Notes: generated by a model from the sequence alone, not told the origin. Shown: positions 8,477 to 17,412, counted from the first letter of the stretch. The stretch: DNA of 64,000 bases from Vibrio diazotrophicus (GCF_038452265.1 NZ_CP151842.1:2356001-2420000), one strand, 5' to 3'. Numbers and translations: made by a program.

Positions 8477-8740
8477 ATACCCAAGTAACCTCAAGATGCT
8501 TGTTCAGCGAGAATTTATTCGCTTTTAAACAAGGCACTGATTTGAAAACATAGTCATTCTACGTTGAAAATCAGTAACGTAGGATAAAAGCGAATAAAAC
8601 TCGCCCTTTGGGAGCTCATCAACGAGCCCATATCGGCGGCAAATAACTTTGAAAGGGGATGACCATTTCTACAGTTATTTTTCTTGATCTGAACTCGTTG
8701 ATGAAGCTCTGAGTCCAGTATCTTGAGATTACTTGGGTAT
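8477..8740. repeat. 264-bp MITE-like element with terminal inverted repeats
   Basis: The ends are 21-bp inverted repeats: ATACCCAAGTAACCTCAAGAT at 8477-8497 and its reverse complement with one mismatch at 8720-8740. Internal inverted pairs are also present: GCGAGAATTTATTCGCTTTT near 8507-8526 against AAAAGCGAATAAAACTCGC near 8586-8604, and GAGCTCATCAACGAG near 8612-8626 against CTCGTTGATGAAGCTC near 8695-8710. It has no transposase gene. It is probably a non-autonomous repeat that folds into a branched structure. It ends 87 bp before the sodB start codon. Copy number cannot be judged from this window. Confidence 0.75.
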
Positions 8741-8827
8741 ACAGTCAGTCGTACCGACGAAAACAAAAAACGAAATTGGAAGCAATCGAGAGAGTTCTCT
8801 CTCTTCACCTATATGGAGAATCGAGCA

Positions 8828-9412
8828 ATGGCATTTGAACTACCAGCTCTTCCTTACGCAAAAGACGCACTAGAACCACATATCTCTGCAGAAACTCTTG
8901 AGTACCACTACGGTAAGCACCACAACACTTACGTTGTTAAGCTTAACGGCCTAGTACCAGGAACTGAATTCGAAGGCAAAACTCTAGAAGAGATCATCAA
9001 AACTTCTACTGGCGGTGTTTTCAACAACGCAGCACAAGTTTGGAACCACACTTTCTACTGGCACTGTCTAGCGCCAAACGCGGGTGGCGAACCAACAGGT
9101 GCAGTTGCTGAAGCAATCAATGCTGCATTCGGTTCTTTCGAAGAATTCAAAGCAAAATTCACTGATTCAGCAATCAACAACTTCGGTTCTTCTTGGACTT
9201 GGTTAGTGAAAAAAGCTGACGGTTCTCTAGCTATCGTTAACACTTCTAACGCTGCAACTCCAATCACAGAAGAAGGTGTAACTCCACTTCTAACTGTTGA
9301 CCTATGGGAACACGCGTACTACATCGATTACCGTAACCTACGTCCAGACTACATGAACGGTTTCTGGGCTCTAGTTAACTGGGAATTCGTAGCTGCTAAC
9401 CTAGCTAAATAA
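8828..9412 (+). CDS. sodB: Superoxide dismutase [Fe]
   Basis: 194 residues, very like E. coli SodB. It converts superoxide to peroxide and oxygen in the cytoplasm. Iron ligands are H27, H74, D158 and H162 (DLWEHAYYIDYRN), and Q70 in NNAAQVWNHTFYW is the position expected for iron-type enzymes. I chose ATG 8828, with GGAG nine bases upstream and the family's MAFELPALPYAKDAL start; the open frame extends upstream into the repeat element but that part is not family-like. Its immediate promoter region is shared with the right end of the repeat element. A strong terminator follows. Confidence 0.97.
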   Translation: MAFELPALPYAKDALEPHISAETLEYHYGKHHNTYVVKLNGLVPGTEFEGKTLEEIIKTSTGGVFNNAAQVWNHTFYWHCLAPNAGGEPTGAVAEAINAAFGSFEEFKAKFTDSAINNFGSSWTWLVKKADGSLAIVNTSNAATPITEEGVTPLLTVDLWEHAYYIDYRNLRPDYMNGFWALVNWEFVAANLAK

Positions 9413-9455
9413 TTTCTAGTCGCTGCTCAAGCGATTAAAAAACAAACGATGCTAA

Positions 9456-9480
9456 GCCTGCAGATTTGCAGGCTTTTTTT
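9456..9480 (+). terminator. Terminator after sodB
   Basis: GCCTGCA (9456-9462) pairs with TGCAGGC (9467-9473) around GATT, followed by a run of seven Ts. Confidence 0.92.
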
Positions 9481-9552
9481 GTTTTTTAGTGAAGTTTATA
9501 TCTAAAGATTTTGCGTCCGTTGCCGTTATAAGTGCATCAAGCGGAGAGCAAA

Positions 9553-10056
9553 ATGCAAGTACATACTTTAGATAAAGCGGGAATCATCAATGAACTGAAC
9601 ATAGGTTCAGGGATTTGTCACGCCGTCCATCAAGGACGACGAGCCGACTTTTCTTTACTTGTTGCTCTGTTCTCCAATGATGTTCGTGACAACACACCTG
9701 TTGAGCATATAGAACAACCTCAGACGACTGACGAACTCTTGCGCGAACGTTTCGAGCTGGCTACACCGCAACCGCTAAGGAACGATCAAAGCTCCTATGC
9801 AATATCCGCGAAGCAAGCAGAACACTTCCATCATGGAGGGCTCGCAAGTGCCAAACTCTGTCATTACCTCACCCCTGAAGTACTGACTTATCTGCCCGAA
9901 GATACGCAAGATCTACCGGAAGATGTTTATCTCAACCTTTCCGGACATGAAAGGCGTCATCTAGCAGTAAAATCACCGCCAAAGACACTGCCATTCGATT
10001 TGTACAATAAGCTGACAACCGCTTATCGCCATGATCAGTTGAGAGCACAGACCTAG
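9553..10056 (+). CDS. VC2046/SO_2500 family protein, function unknown
   Basis: 167 residues, soluble, no signal peptide or membrane segment. I recognise it as the VC2046/SO_2500 family, a conserved protein of Vibrio, Shewanella and relatives with no assigned function. The middle contains a hydrophobic core around GICHAVHQGRRADFSLLVAL, and the C-terminal half has GHERRHLAVKS. I prefer ATG 9553 with GGAG six bases upstream; an in-frame GTG at 9532 would add seven residues. It follows sodB by 140 bp beyond the sodB terminator, so it has its own promoter. The neighbourhood gives no strong clue to its job. Confidence 0.75.
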   Translation: MQVHTLDKAGIINELNIGSGICHAVHQGRRADFSLLVALFSNDVRDNTPVEHIEQPQTTDELLRERFELATPQPLRNDQSSYAISAKQAEHFHHGGLASAKLCHYLTPEVLTYLPEDTQDLPEDVYLNLSGHERRHLAVKSPPKTLPFDLYNKLTTAYRHDQLRAQT

Positions 10057-10255
10057 ATCGCTGTATGCGCTGATTTAGTGCGAACATTCTCAGCTCATTG
10101 CTTTAGAGTGTGAAACACTGCTCAAAATGATCACTGATAATAGAAACTAAACCTTTTCTTTGAGTTCATTCACACAAAGTGTCACATCCTTCACCCATTC
10201 TTACTGTTCAAAAGTTAATCGAAATAATTAAAAAACCAAACAGAAGGTGCGCACT

Positions 10256-10924
10256 ATGGAAATTAAAAGCGCCATTGTTTTAATAACTTCAGCAAGCTCA
10301 CAGCTAGGTAGTACCCTCGCAACGCATTTTACTTGTTTAGGTGCGACCGTGATTTTATGTGATACCGATAAACAAGGCTTATATGAAACCTTCGGTCGTT
10401 GTAAAGAACTCTCAAATCACGTTGATTGCTATCACCTTAGAGACTATTCGCAAGAGAGTCTCAATAGAATGCTCGACAGTATTGAATCAAGTTACCACAC
10501 TGTACCCGATGTACTGATCAACAACTGGCCTTCATCACCTATGCCTTCTTTAGTAGATGAAAAACCGACAGAACTCTTTATTCAAAGACTGGCGTTAATG
10601 GCTTCCTCACTTTTTTCATTTGGTCAGGCTTGTACTGAACGAATGCGCCAACATCACATCAAAGGAGTTATTGTGAATGTCATTTCATTGAATGACAGCC
10701 GCGACTTTTCCGGCATAGAGAATGCGAGTTGTATGGTGTCAGGGTTTACACAAAGCTGGGCGAAAGAACTCGTTCCCTTCAATATTCGAGTGGGAGGTGT
10801 TGTGCCCATGCCTTCAGCCAGTAAACATAGAAGTCATTGGGCAGAAATTCAGGATGAGCTCATTCGCAACACAGAATACATTGTCGCGAATGAGTATTTC
10901 AGCGGACGAGTAATGTCAGCTTAA
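10256..10924 (+). CDS. Short-chain dehydrogenase-like protein with degenerate active site
   Basis: 222 residues with a Rossmann fold of the short-chain dehydrogenase/reductase (SDR) class: an N-terminal beta strand with SASSQLGSTLATHF in place of the TGxxxGxG loop, CDTD after the second strand, and INNWP where the family has NNAG. The catalytic YxxxK is not present; the corresponding region reads ENASCMVSGFTQSWAKEL. The C-terminus still shows the family's PFNIRVGGVVP. It therefore probably binds a nucleotide or partner but may not be an oxidoreductase. ATG 10256 is preceded by AGAAGG; an in-frame GTG lies nine bases upstream. It converges on mlaA. Confidence 0.8.
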   Translation: MEIKSAIVLITSASSQLGSTLATHFTCLGATVILCDTDKQGLYETFGRCKELSNHVDCYHLRDYSQESLNRMLDSIESSYHTVPDVLINNWPSSPMPSLVDEKPTELFIQRLALMASSLFSFGQACTERMRQHHIKGVIVNVISLNDSRDFSGIENASCMVSGFTQSWAKELVPFNIRVGGVVPMPSASKHRSHWAEIQDELIRNTEYIVANEYFSGRVMSA

Positions 10925-10945
10925 CTAGCAGGGATATACAGACGG

Positions 10946-11704
10946 TTAAAAACCTTCTTCCATATAGGAATCAAGGTAATCTTCTTCACTGTTATCGACT
11001 TCCGTTGATGTTTCCACTTCGGCAGTGAAATCTCTGCGTTGTAGATAGGCAGCTCGAGTGAAAGAGTAAGAATCAGGAGAATCCTCTAATAGTGCTTCCT
11101 GATTTACTAAAGCAGCGCGGGTTTCCATACCTTCTAGAGCCCATTTACCTACCGATGCCCAGATATTTAAGTAGGAAAGTGGAGCATAGAAGCTATCAAC
11201 GACATCGCCGGCTTCGCGAACCACAACAGGCCCGTAGCCCGGAACCATAACATAAGGCCCTTTACCCACACCATGATGACCAATCGCATCACTAAAGGCC
11301 TTTTCACCATGCTTTGTAATACCAGCTTCAGAAGCAATATCAATCAAACCAAGCAGGCCAAAAGTTGAGTTAATCCAGAAGCGGTTGAAATGATCGATCG
11401 CTTTCTTACCATTTCCCATCAATAAGTTATTGATCATGCTCGACGGTTCATCGAGATTCGAAAGAAAGTTAGCGATACCGTGACGAACTGGGTCTGGCGT
11501 GTATTCCACATAAGTAAGAGAAATGGGACGCACGAAATAAGGGTCTAGGTAATCATAGTTAAATGCCCACATTGACCGGTTGAATCCTTCAAAAGGATCA
11601 TTAACTTGCGGATCTGACGCGCTTTGCTCTTCAGGAACAGAACTACACCCGGTGATGACAACCATCAAGCTCAGTAAGACAATCCTTGTTAATCGGCTGA
11701 TCAT
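10946..11704 (-). CDS. mlaA: Outer-membrane lipid asymmetry lipoprotein MlaA (VacJ)
   Basis: 252 residues. MlaA sits in the outer membrane and removes misplaced phospholipids from the outer leaflet, passing them to MlaC. A signal peptide ends in the lipobox ITGC with the acylated cysteine at position 20. The mature part has the family signature DPFEGFNRSMWAFNYDYLD and, further on, GHHGVGKGPYVMVPGYGP, then an acidic C-terminus. The start is ATG 11704, because the upstream in-frame extension would bury the signal peptide. It lies downstream of ccmI in the same direction, with a hairpin between them. The rest of the Mla system is not in this window. Confidence 0.93.
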   Translation of the reverse strand: MISRLTRIVLLSLMVVITGCSSVPEEQSASDPQVNDPFEGFNRSMWAFNYDYLDPYFVRPISLTYVEYTPDPVRHGIANFLSNLDEPSSMINNLLMGNGKKAIDHFNRFWINSTFGLLGLIDIASEAGITKHGEKAFSDAIGHHGVGKGPYVMVPGYGPVVVREAGDVVDSFYAPLSYLNIWASVGKWALEGMETRAALVNQEALLEDSPDSYSFTRAAYLQRRDFTAEVETSTEVDNSEEDYLDSYMEEGF

Positions 11705-11732
11705 TATTATTATTTCCTTAACCAATCGACAG

Positions 11733-11766
11733 AAGGCCAATGAAAACATTGGCCTTTGGCTTTTTT
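11733..11766. other. Hairpin between ccmI and mlaA
   Basis: AAGGCCAATG (11733-11742) and CATTGGCCTT (11747-11756) form a perfect 10-bp stem around AAAA. The T-run (TTTGGCTTTTTT) is on the plus-strand side. On the minus strand, along which both flanking genes are read, no T-run follows, so it may be a stability or processing hairpin more than a terminator. Confidence 0.55.
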
Positions 11767-11780
11767 ATAAAGGTACAGTA

Positions 11781-12998
11781 TTAAAACTGCTTATTGATTT
11801 CAACCTTTACCTCGCTTCCCAGCTCAACGACTTGGCTTTCGCCAAACCAATCTCCGTCTCGCGTAGCCACATTACCGTCAGAATCGATTCGAACGCGAAC
11901 GATTAGTTGCTGTAAATCAGACAACCTACGTCCCTGCATCATGCTGTTCGAGTCATCCATTATAACCGTGAATGGGAAGTTACCGAGCGGATATCTCGCT
12001 GCGGCAATCGGCATTGGCGCACCATCTGCTGAATGCACAGAGACAATCACAACACCTTGATTCGGAAGTACGACTTCACTGCCTAATGAAATTGAAACTG
12101 ACACCGCATGCTCATCCAGCACCGCAGGTTCCATTTTAGCTTTCGCACTGGCGATGCTGCGAGACAACATCTCGTAGCGACCATCATCCGGACCAATCAT
12201 TTGTTGCATAGACTGCCAGTGTTCAATCGCAGTTGGATAATCCTGACGCTCAAACGCATCAAATGCCAGCAACGAATAGACACGTAAATCGACGTAGTCA
12301 GCTTTCAACATTTTATTCAGCAGTGTGCGGGCACTTTGCTGATCAACCTGATCATTCGAGAGCATCAAAGCTTGCGCATAACCTAACTTAATATCGCCAT
12401 CTTGTGGTTCGATTGCATAGGCTTTTTTCATCGCACCAATCGCGGTTTCCATATCACGATTCGCCAATCCGATGCGCCCCAGTAGTAACCAACCTGTCGA
12501 ATCTTGCGGTTCGTAATGAAGTCGAGTTCTTAAAGCTAAGGTTAAGTCTTCCATCTCTTTATCGGTCAGCTCAACCCCTTGAGGGTTCATCAGTTTTTTC
12601 GATAGCTCTGGAAGGCTCTGGCTAATATCTTGCCAATGCTGCACTTTCTGGTAATTACCAAAAACGGCGTACAAACCGTAACTCAACGCCACCACAAGAA
12701 TAAGCGAAGGAACAAGTACCATAGACGTTGATAGAGTCCGTTCTTCGGTCTTGTTCTGGTCATTTGGAATATCGTCCAACAGCGATTGTTTAAGATCCGC
12801 GACCAGCTCTTGTTGGTCTTCAACTAAGCCTTCATCCGTTTCAACAGCTAATTCGGCAAGTCGATCTTTATAAAAAGCTTTATTGAGATCATCGCGCAAC
12901 GCTGCATCATTATTCGCTTTTGGTTTAAGCATTGGAATAGCGACAAAGACACACGCAATCGCGACAAGAATTAGCGTTAACACCCAAAATAAAGTCAT
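11781..12998 (-). CDS. ccmI: Cytochrome c maturation protein CcmI
   Basis: 405 residues. CcmI chaperones apocytochrome c for the CcmF/CcmH haem ligation complex. It has an N-terminal membrane helix (about 1-24), a cytoplasmic loop, a second helix (about 93-115, with VLVPSLILVVALSYGLYAVF) and then a periplasmic tetratricopeptide region around 140-260, with repeats such as GWLLLGRIGLANRDMETAIGAMKKAY. The last 120 residues form a separate C-terminal periplasmic domain. It is the last ccm gene and overlaps the ccmH stop by one base. In E. coli the matching TPR part is fused to CcmH; here it is a separate protein. Confidence 0.93.
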   Translation of the reverse strand: MTLFWVLTLILVAIACVFVAIPMLKPKANNDAALRDDLNKAFYKDRLAELAVETDEGLVEDQQELVADLKQSLLDDIPNDQNKTEERTLSTSMVLVPSLILVVALSYGLYAVFGNYQKVQHWQDISQSLPELSKKLMNPQGVELTDKEMEDLTLALRTRLHYEPQDSTGWLLLGRIGLANRDMETAIGAMKKAYAIEPQDGDIKLGYAQALMLSNDQVDQQSARTLLNKMLKADYVDLRVYSLLAFDAFERQDYPTAIEHWQSMQQMIGPDDGRYEMLSRSIASAKAKMEPAVLDEHAVSVSISLGSEVVLPNQGVVIVSVHSADGAPMPIAAARYPLGNFPFTVIMDDSNSMMQGRRLSDLQQLIVRVRIDSDGNVATRDGDWFGESQVVELGSEVKVEINKQF

Positions 12999-13474
12999 TA
13001 CTGCTTATCTCCGTCTTTATCTTCTTCCAATAAGGCTTTTAAACGTTGCTCTTTGTTTTCGTCCCACTCTCCGGCTTCAGCACTGGCTTTACGGCGCTTG
13101 GTACGCAAAACAATAACAACAAAACCAACCACTAATACAGACAGCGGAGCCACCCACAAAATAGCGGTTGATAGCGTTAACGGTGGATTGTAAGTCACGA
13201 AGTTGCCATAACGGGCAATCATGTAATCGACGATCTCACTTCTGGATTTACCCTGCTTGGTCATCTCATAGACTTTTTGACGCAAGTCCTGAGCTAACGC
13301 AGCGTTAGAATCAGCAATAGAGTTGTTCTGGCACTTAGGGCACCGCAGAGTGTTACTCAATTCATGAAACTGTGCTTCCTGCTCTGGTGTATCGAAATCG
13401 TAAACATCAATCGCAGCAATGACCGAAAAAGACAACAGAGCTGCAGCGATTAAAGCGAATAACTTAACTCTCAT
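12998..13474 (-). CDS. ccmH: Cytochrome c maturation protein CcmH
   Basis: 158 residues with a cleavable signal (about 1-21), the redox motif LRCPKC with cysteines 45 and 48, and a C-terminal membrane anchor around 103-125 followed by a charged tail. It reduces the apocytochrome haem-binding cysteines with CcmG so that CcmF can attach haem. It is the short form without the TPR extension, matching the separate ccmI gene. It overlaps ccmG by four bases. Confidence 0.95.
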   Translation of the reverse strand: MRVKLFALIAAALLSFSVIAAIDVYDFDTPEQEAQFHELSNTLRCPKCQNNSIADSNAALAQDLRQKVYEMTKQGKSRSEIVDYMIARYGNFVTYNPPLTLSTAILWVAPLSVLVVGFVVIVLRTKRRKASAEAGEWDENKEQRLKALLEEDKDGDKQ

Positions 13475-14025
13475 TTCTTCGCCTCCAGCAGCAGTTGCTC
13501 ATAAATCGGAGCCAGTGTTTGTTTCCAGTTAGTCGGATTAACATCACCGACATGGCGATAACGAATAACACCATTAGCATCAATCAGAAACGTCTCTGGC
13601 GCGCCGTAAACACCAAGATCCAATCCCAGCATACCGTTGCCATCGAACAGGCTGATAAGGTATGGGTTACCTAATTCGTTCAACCATTGAACGGCTTTAT
13701 CACGTTGGTCTTTGTAGTTCAAACCAATGATTTTCACATCTTGCTTTGAAAGCTCATTTAAGTACTGATGCTCGGCATAACAAGTTGGGCACCAAGTCGC
13801 CCAGACGTTGAGCAACAGTGGCTCGCCACGAAATATCGCCTGATCATAAAGCTTGCCGGGTTCCGCTAAGTCTTCTAAGCGAAATTCAGGCACTTCTTTA
13901 CCCACAAGAACCGATTCCAACTTGGTTGGGTCGTCACCACCAGCATTTCTGACCAGCTGCGTGGTAAAAACCGCGACCAAACCAAGAAAAACAACCAGAG
14001 GGATAAATAATATCTTCTTGTTCAT
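13471..14025 (-). CDS. ccmG: Thiol:disulfide interchange protein CcmG (DsbE)
   Basis: 184 residues: an N-terminal membrane anchor (about 5-25) and a periplasmic thioredoxin fold. The active site is WCPTC, with cysteines 79 and 82. The later YGAPETFLIDANG segment carries the cis-proline and the GAPE loop typical of CcmG. It passes reducing power from CcmD/DsbD-type donors to CcmH and apocytochrome c. It follows ccmF directly with no gap and overlaps ccmH by four bases. Confidence 0.95.
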   Translation of the reverse strand: MNKKILFIPLVVFLGLVAVFTTQLVRNAGGDDPTKLESVLVGKEVPEFRLEDLAEPGKLYDQAIFRGEPLLLNVWATWCPTCYAEHQYLNELSKQDVKIIGLNYKDQRDKAVQWLNELGNPYLISLFDGNGMLGLDLGVYGAPETFLIDANGVIRYRHVGDVNPTNWKQTLAPIYEQLLLEAKK

Positions 14026-15981
14026 TTAAGCCTCCTTCACTGCTGTTTTTCTGAAACGGTAACGTTTATCACTGATTGCGAGAATGCCGCCGATAGCCAT
14101 CAATAAACCGCCAGCCCAAATCCAACGTACAAACGGCTTGTAATACAGGCGTACTGCCCATGCATCGCTGTTATCAAGACGCTCGCCCATTGCGATATAA
14201 AGGTCGCGAGTGATTCCACGGTCAATCGCAGCTTCAGTCATCATAGACTTAGCCGTATTGTAGAAACGCTTTTCAGCATTCAATGTATTGACGTACTGAC
14301 CATTCTTTGTGACTTCGAACTGAGCGACATAGCCATCATAGTTAGGGCCATCACGGTCTAGTAAGCCTTTGAAATAGAAATCGTATTCGTTCAGTTGGAA
14401 GTGCTCACCCGGTGCCAAACGCACATCACGCTCGATGCTGTAATTTTGCACCATAGCAATACCAATAATCGAAATTGCTAAACCAATGTGACCAAGTACC
14501 ATTGACCAATGGCTACGATGGACCTGTTTCACACCAACCATAAAGCTATGACGGTGAGTGGCTCGTTGGTGAATCTCATAGCCATGCAATAAGATAATCC
14601 ACCACGCCATTACCCAGCCCATGAAAGCCAAACCTGTAAATGACTCTGCCGTTGCGAATACACAAGCAGCCGCCAGAGCCAAAGACCCAACAGCTGAAAT
14701 AGCCATAGGTTTAGCTAAAACAGAGAGGTTATCTCGCTTCCAGCGAACCAGTGGACCAATACCGAGTAATAAAGCGAATGGCACCATCAACCAGCTGAAC
14801 AAACTATTAAAGAATGGCGCACCAATCGAAACAGAGCCAAGACCTAACTGCTTGTGAACCAGCGGTAACAGAGTACCAATCAGAACCACAACCAAAGCGG
14901 TAATCAGTAGTACGTTATTTGCTAAAAGCGCGTTTTCACGCGATACCAACTCATAATTTCCTCGCGCTCGTACCGATGCACCTTTTACTGCGAACAGCAG
15001 TAAAGATCCGCCGATAACAAATACTAAGAAAGCTAAAATGAACATACCGCGAGCAGGATCAGAGGCGAATGCATGCACAGAAACCAGAATGCCCGAACGC
15101 ACAAGGAATGTACCCAGTAGACTTAGTGAGAATGCAGAAATCGCAAGCAGAACCGTCCAAGCCTTAAACGTGCCACGTTTTTCCGTAACAGCAAGCGAGT
15201 GAATTAATGCGGTACCCGCTAGCCAAGGCATAAATGAAGCGTTTTCTACTGGATCCCAGAACCACCAGCCGCCCCAGCCAAGTTCGTAATATGCCCACCA
15301 TGAGCCAAGAACGATACCCAGCGTCAAAAATAACCACGCCGCTGTTGTCCAAGGTCGAGACCAACGAGCCCAAGCGGTATCAAGACGTCCTGTCATCAGT
15401 GATGCAATCGCAAAAGAGAAGGCAACAGAAAAGCCCACATACCCCATGTATAACATCGGTGGGTGAATGATTAGCCCCGGGTCTTGCAGCAATGGGTTCA
15501 AATCACGACCGTCGATAGGGAAATAAGGCAATGTGCGTAAGAACGGGTTAGAGGTAACAATGATAAACAGTAGGAAACCTACCGAGATCATCCCCATAAC
15601 AGCAAGTACACGCGCCACAGATTCTTGCGGCATACCACGGCTAAAACTTGCAACCGCAACAGTCCAAGCGGCTTGAATTAACACCCATAACAGAAGCGAA
15701 CCTTCGTGCGCTCCCCAAACCGCCGTTAAACGGTAATACCATGGGAGCAAGCTATTAGAGTTACTTGCGACATATTTAACCGTGAAATCATTGGTATAGA
15801 ATGCCCAAAGCAAAATGCCGAATGACAATAACAAAAATGAGAACATCCCCCATGCCAGAGGACGGGCTGAGTTCATTAATAATGCGTTATTTCTTGAAGC
15901 ACCAACCAGAGGCAATAGGCTTAGCAAGACGGCTAAGCCCAACGAAATAATCAGGGCAAAGTGACCTATTTCTGCAATCAT
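14026..15981 (-). CDS. ccmF: Haem lyase subunit CcmF
   Basis: 651 residues, a polytopic inner-membrane protein with about 14-15 hydrophobic segments. CcmF takes haem from CcmE and ligates it to apocytochrome c. The WWD motif is seen as WGGWWFWDPVENASFMPW, and conserved histidines lie in the flanking helices. A large periplasmic loop sits before the last helix. The gene overlaps ccmE by four bases and abuts ccmG. Length and motifs are standard. Confidence 0.96.
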   Translation of the reverse strand: MIAEIGHFALIISLGLAVLLSLLPLVGASRNNALLMNSARPLAWGMFSFLLLSFGILLWAFYTNDFTVKYVASNSNSLLPWYYRLTAVWGAHEGSLLLWVLIQAAWTVAVASFSRGMPQESVARVLAVMGMISVGFLLFIIVTSNPFLRTLPYFPIDGRDLNPLLQDPGLIIHPPMLYMGYVGFSVAFSFAIASLMTGRLDTAWARWSRPWTTAAWLFLTLGIVLGSWWAYYELGWGGWWFWDPVENASFMPWLAGTALIHSLAVTEKRGTFKAWTVLLAISAFSLSLLGTFLVRSGILVSVHAFASDPARGMFILAFLVFVIGGSLLLFAVKGASVRARGNYELVSRENALLANNVLLITALVVVLIGTLLPLVHKQLGLGSVSIGAPFFNSLFSWLMVPFALLLGIGPLVRWKRDNLSVLAKPMAISAVGSLALAAACVFATAESFTGLAFMGWVMAWWIILLHGYEIHQRATHRHSFMVGVKQVHRSHWSMVLGHIGLAISIIGIAMVQNYSIERDVRLAPGEHFQLNEYDFYFKGLLDRDGPNYDGYVAQFEVTKNGQYVNTLNAEKRFYNTAKSMMTEAAIDRGITRDLYIAMGERLDNSDAWAVRLYYKPFVRWIWAGGLLMAIGGILAISDKRYRFRKTAVKEA

Positions 15982-16460
15982 TGATCACTTCCTTGTTTTT
16001 GTTCCGGTGTGTAAGTCAGCGGAGCATGGTTCTTTTCCATCGCTTCTGCAATTTCAGGAGGCATGTATTCTTCATCATGCTTAGCCAGTACTTCAAAAGC
16101 TTCAACTGTCGTCGCATCCACTAATACACCTTGAGCAACAATGCCCTGCCCTTCACGGAAGAGATCGGGAAGAATGCCTTCGTAAACCACAGTGACCGAT
16201 GGACCAACATCATGTAATAAAAAGCTGACTTTGAGAGAGTTAGGATCGCGTTTAACGGACCCCACAGTGACCATACCGCCAATACGTAAACGCTGACCAA
16301 CCTCTGGCTTTTTGCCATCTTTACCGTTAACTAATTCTGTCGGCGTATAGAACAGGTCCATATTTTGGCTTAATGCATAGAGAATCAAACCTGTTGTCGT
16401 GCCTAAACCAATGAGAATAGCGAGGACAATACCGAGCCTCTTTTTACGTCTTGGGTTCAC
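15978..16460 (-). CDS. ccmE: Haem chaperone CcmE
   Basis: 160 residues. An N-terminal membrane helix (about 9-30) anchors a periplasmic OB-fold that binds haem covalently through H128 in LAKHDEEYMPPE, with the conserved tyrosine at 132. CcmE receives haem from the CcmABCD complex and delivers it to CcmF. It overlaps ccmD and ccmF by four bases at each end, as expected for translational coupling. Confidence 0.96.
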   Translation of the reverse strand: MNPRRKKRLGIVLAILIGLGTTTGLILYALSQNMDLFYTPTELVNGKDGKKPEVGQRLRIGGMVTVGSVKRDPNSLKVSFLLHDVGPSVTVVYEGILPDLFREGQGIVAQGVLVDATTVEAFEVLAKHDEEYMPPEIAEAMEKNHAPLTYTPEQKQGSDQ

Positions 16461-16663
16461 AGTGTGTTCTCCATATGTTTAGCCGCTTCGATACGCTCTT
16501 GACGCTTAATTTTATTTCTGACTTCTTTCATGAGCGCCTTACTACGATTAATACTCAAAAACCATAAAACGGCCATCGATAAATAGGTAATGCCGAAACC
16601 ACCCCAAACGTAGCTGGCGTAGCCGCCCATCGCGAAAAAATCTGACCAAGTTTCAAAATGCAT
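16457..16663 (-). CDS. ccmD: Haem exporter accessory protein CcmD
   Basis: 68 residues with one membrane helix (about 17-36), preceded by the family's MGGYASYVWGGFG and followed by a basic, coiled-coil-like tail. CcmD is needed to release holo-CcmE from the CcmABC complex. I chose ATG 16663 because AAGGAGAG lies just upstream; a longer frame exists but starts inside ccmC. It is only two bases from the ccmC stop. Confidence 0.92.
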   Translation of the reverse strand: MHFETWSDFFAMGGYASYVWGGFGITYLSMAVLWFLSINRSKALMKEVRNKIKRQERIEAAKHMENTL

Positions 16664-16665
16664 GG

Positions 16666-17412
16666 TTACTCTCCTTTCTCTGCTTGAGCTAGCTGGATAA
16701 CCCACGGGCGGTGACTCTCTTTACTGATAATTTCGTTTTTTAATCGTGCAAGTGTCAACGCAGCAAAGAAAAAAGCAAAGCCAAAAATATTCAGTAACAA
16801 CGGCCACAACATATTGGCAGAGATAGAAGGCTTCTCAAACTTAGTGATCGTTGCACCTTGATGTAACGTGTTCCACCATTCCACAGAGAAGTGAATGATT
16901 GGCAGGTTAATCACACCGACAATTGCCAAAATACCTGCCGCTTTCGCAGCGGTTTTTTGATCATCAAATGCGTGGTAGAGAGCAATAACGCCAAGATAAA
17001 GGAAAAGCAGAATTAATTCTGAAGTTAGGCGAGCATCCCAAACCCACCAAGCTCCCCACATGGGTTTTCCCCAAACAGCACCAGTGATAAGTGCGATAAA
17101 AGTGTAAACCGCACCGATAGGAGCCATGGCTAATGCGGCCATATTGGATAATCTTACCTGCCAGACGATGCCGATAAACGCAGCAATTGCCATAGACATG
17201 TAAGCACCCATAGACCAAATGGCTGAAGGCACATGAATATAGATAAGCCTGAAACTATCACCTTGCTGGTAGTCCGACGGAGCAAATGCAAGCCCCCAAA
17301 CTGTACCAACCGTCAAACAGCCAAAAGCTAAAACAGTGAACCACGGGAAAAACTTCCCGCATAACTGGTACGCAGATTCTGGCTTAGCGTAGGGATGGAG
17401 CCATTTCCACAT
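16666..17412 (-). CDS. ccmC: Haem handling protein CcmC
   Basis: 248 residues with six hydrophobic segments. The tryptophan-rich WGKPMWGAWWVWDARLT is the haem-handling WWD signature of CcmC, which attaches haem to CcmE. It belongs to the ccm operon. The gap to ccmB upstream is 89 bp, the largest in the operon, and contains a weak inverted repeat (ACTTAAC at 17438-17444, GTTAAGT at 17453-17459), so some internal regulation or an extra promoter is possible. Confidence 0.96.
   Translation of the reverse strand: MWKWLHPYAKPESAYQLCGKFFPWFTVLAFGCLTVGTVWGLAFAPSDYQQGDSFRLIYIHVPSAIWSMGAYMSMAIAAFIGIVWQVRLSNMAALAMAPIGAVYTFIALITGAVWGKPMWGAWWVWDARLTSELILLFLYLGVIALYHAFDDQKTAAKAAGILAIVGVINLPIIHFSVEWWNTLHQGATITKFEKPSISANMLWPLLLNIFGFAFFFAALTLARLKNEIISKESHRPWVIQLAQAEKGE

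Noticed and set aside
8554..8808. 84-codon minus-strand frame inside the repeat element
   Set aside because: It lies within the inverted-repeat element and runs into the sodB leader; composition follows the repeat, not a coding pattern.
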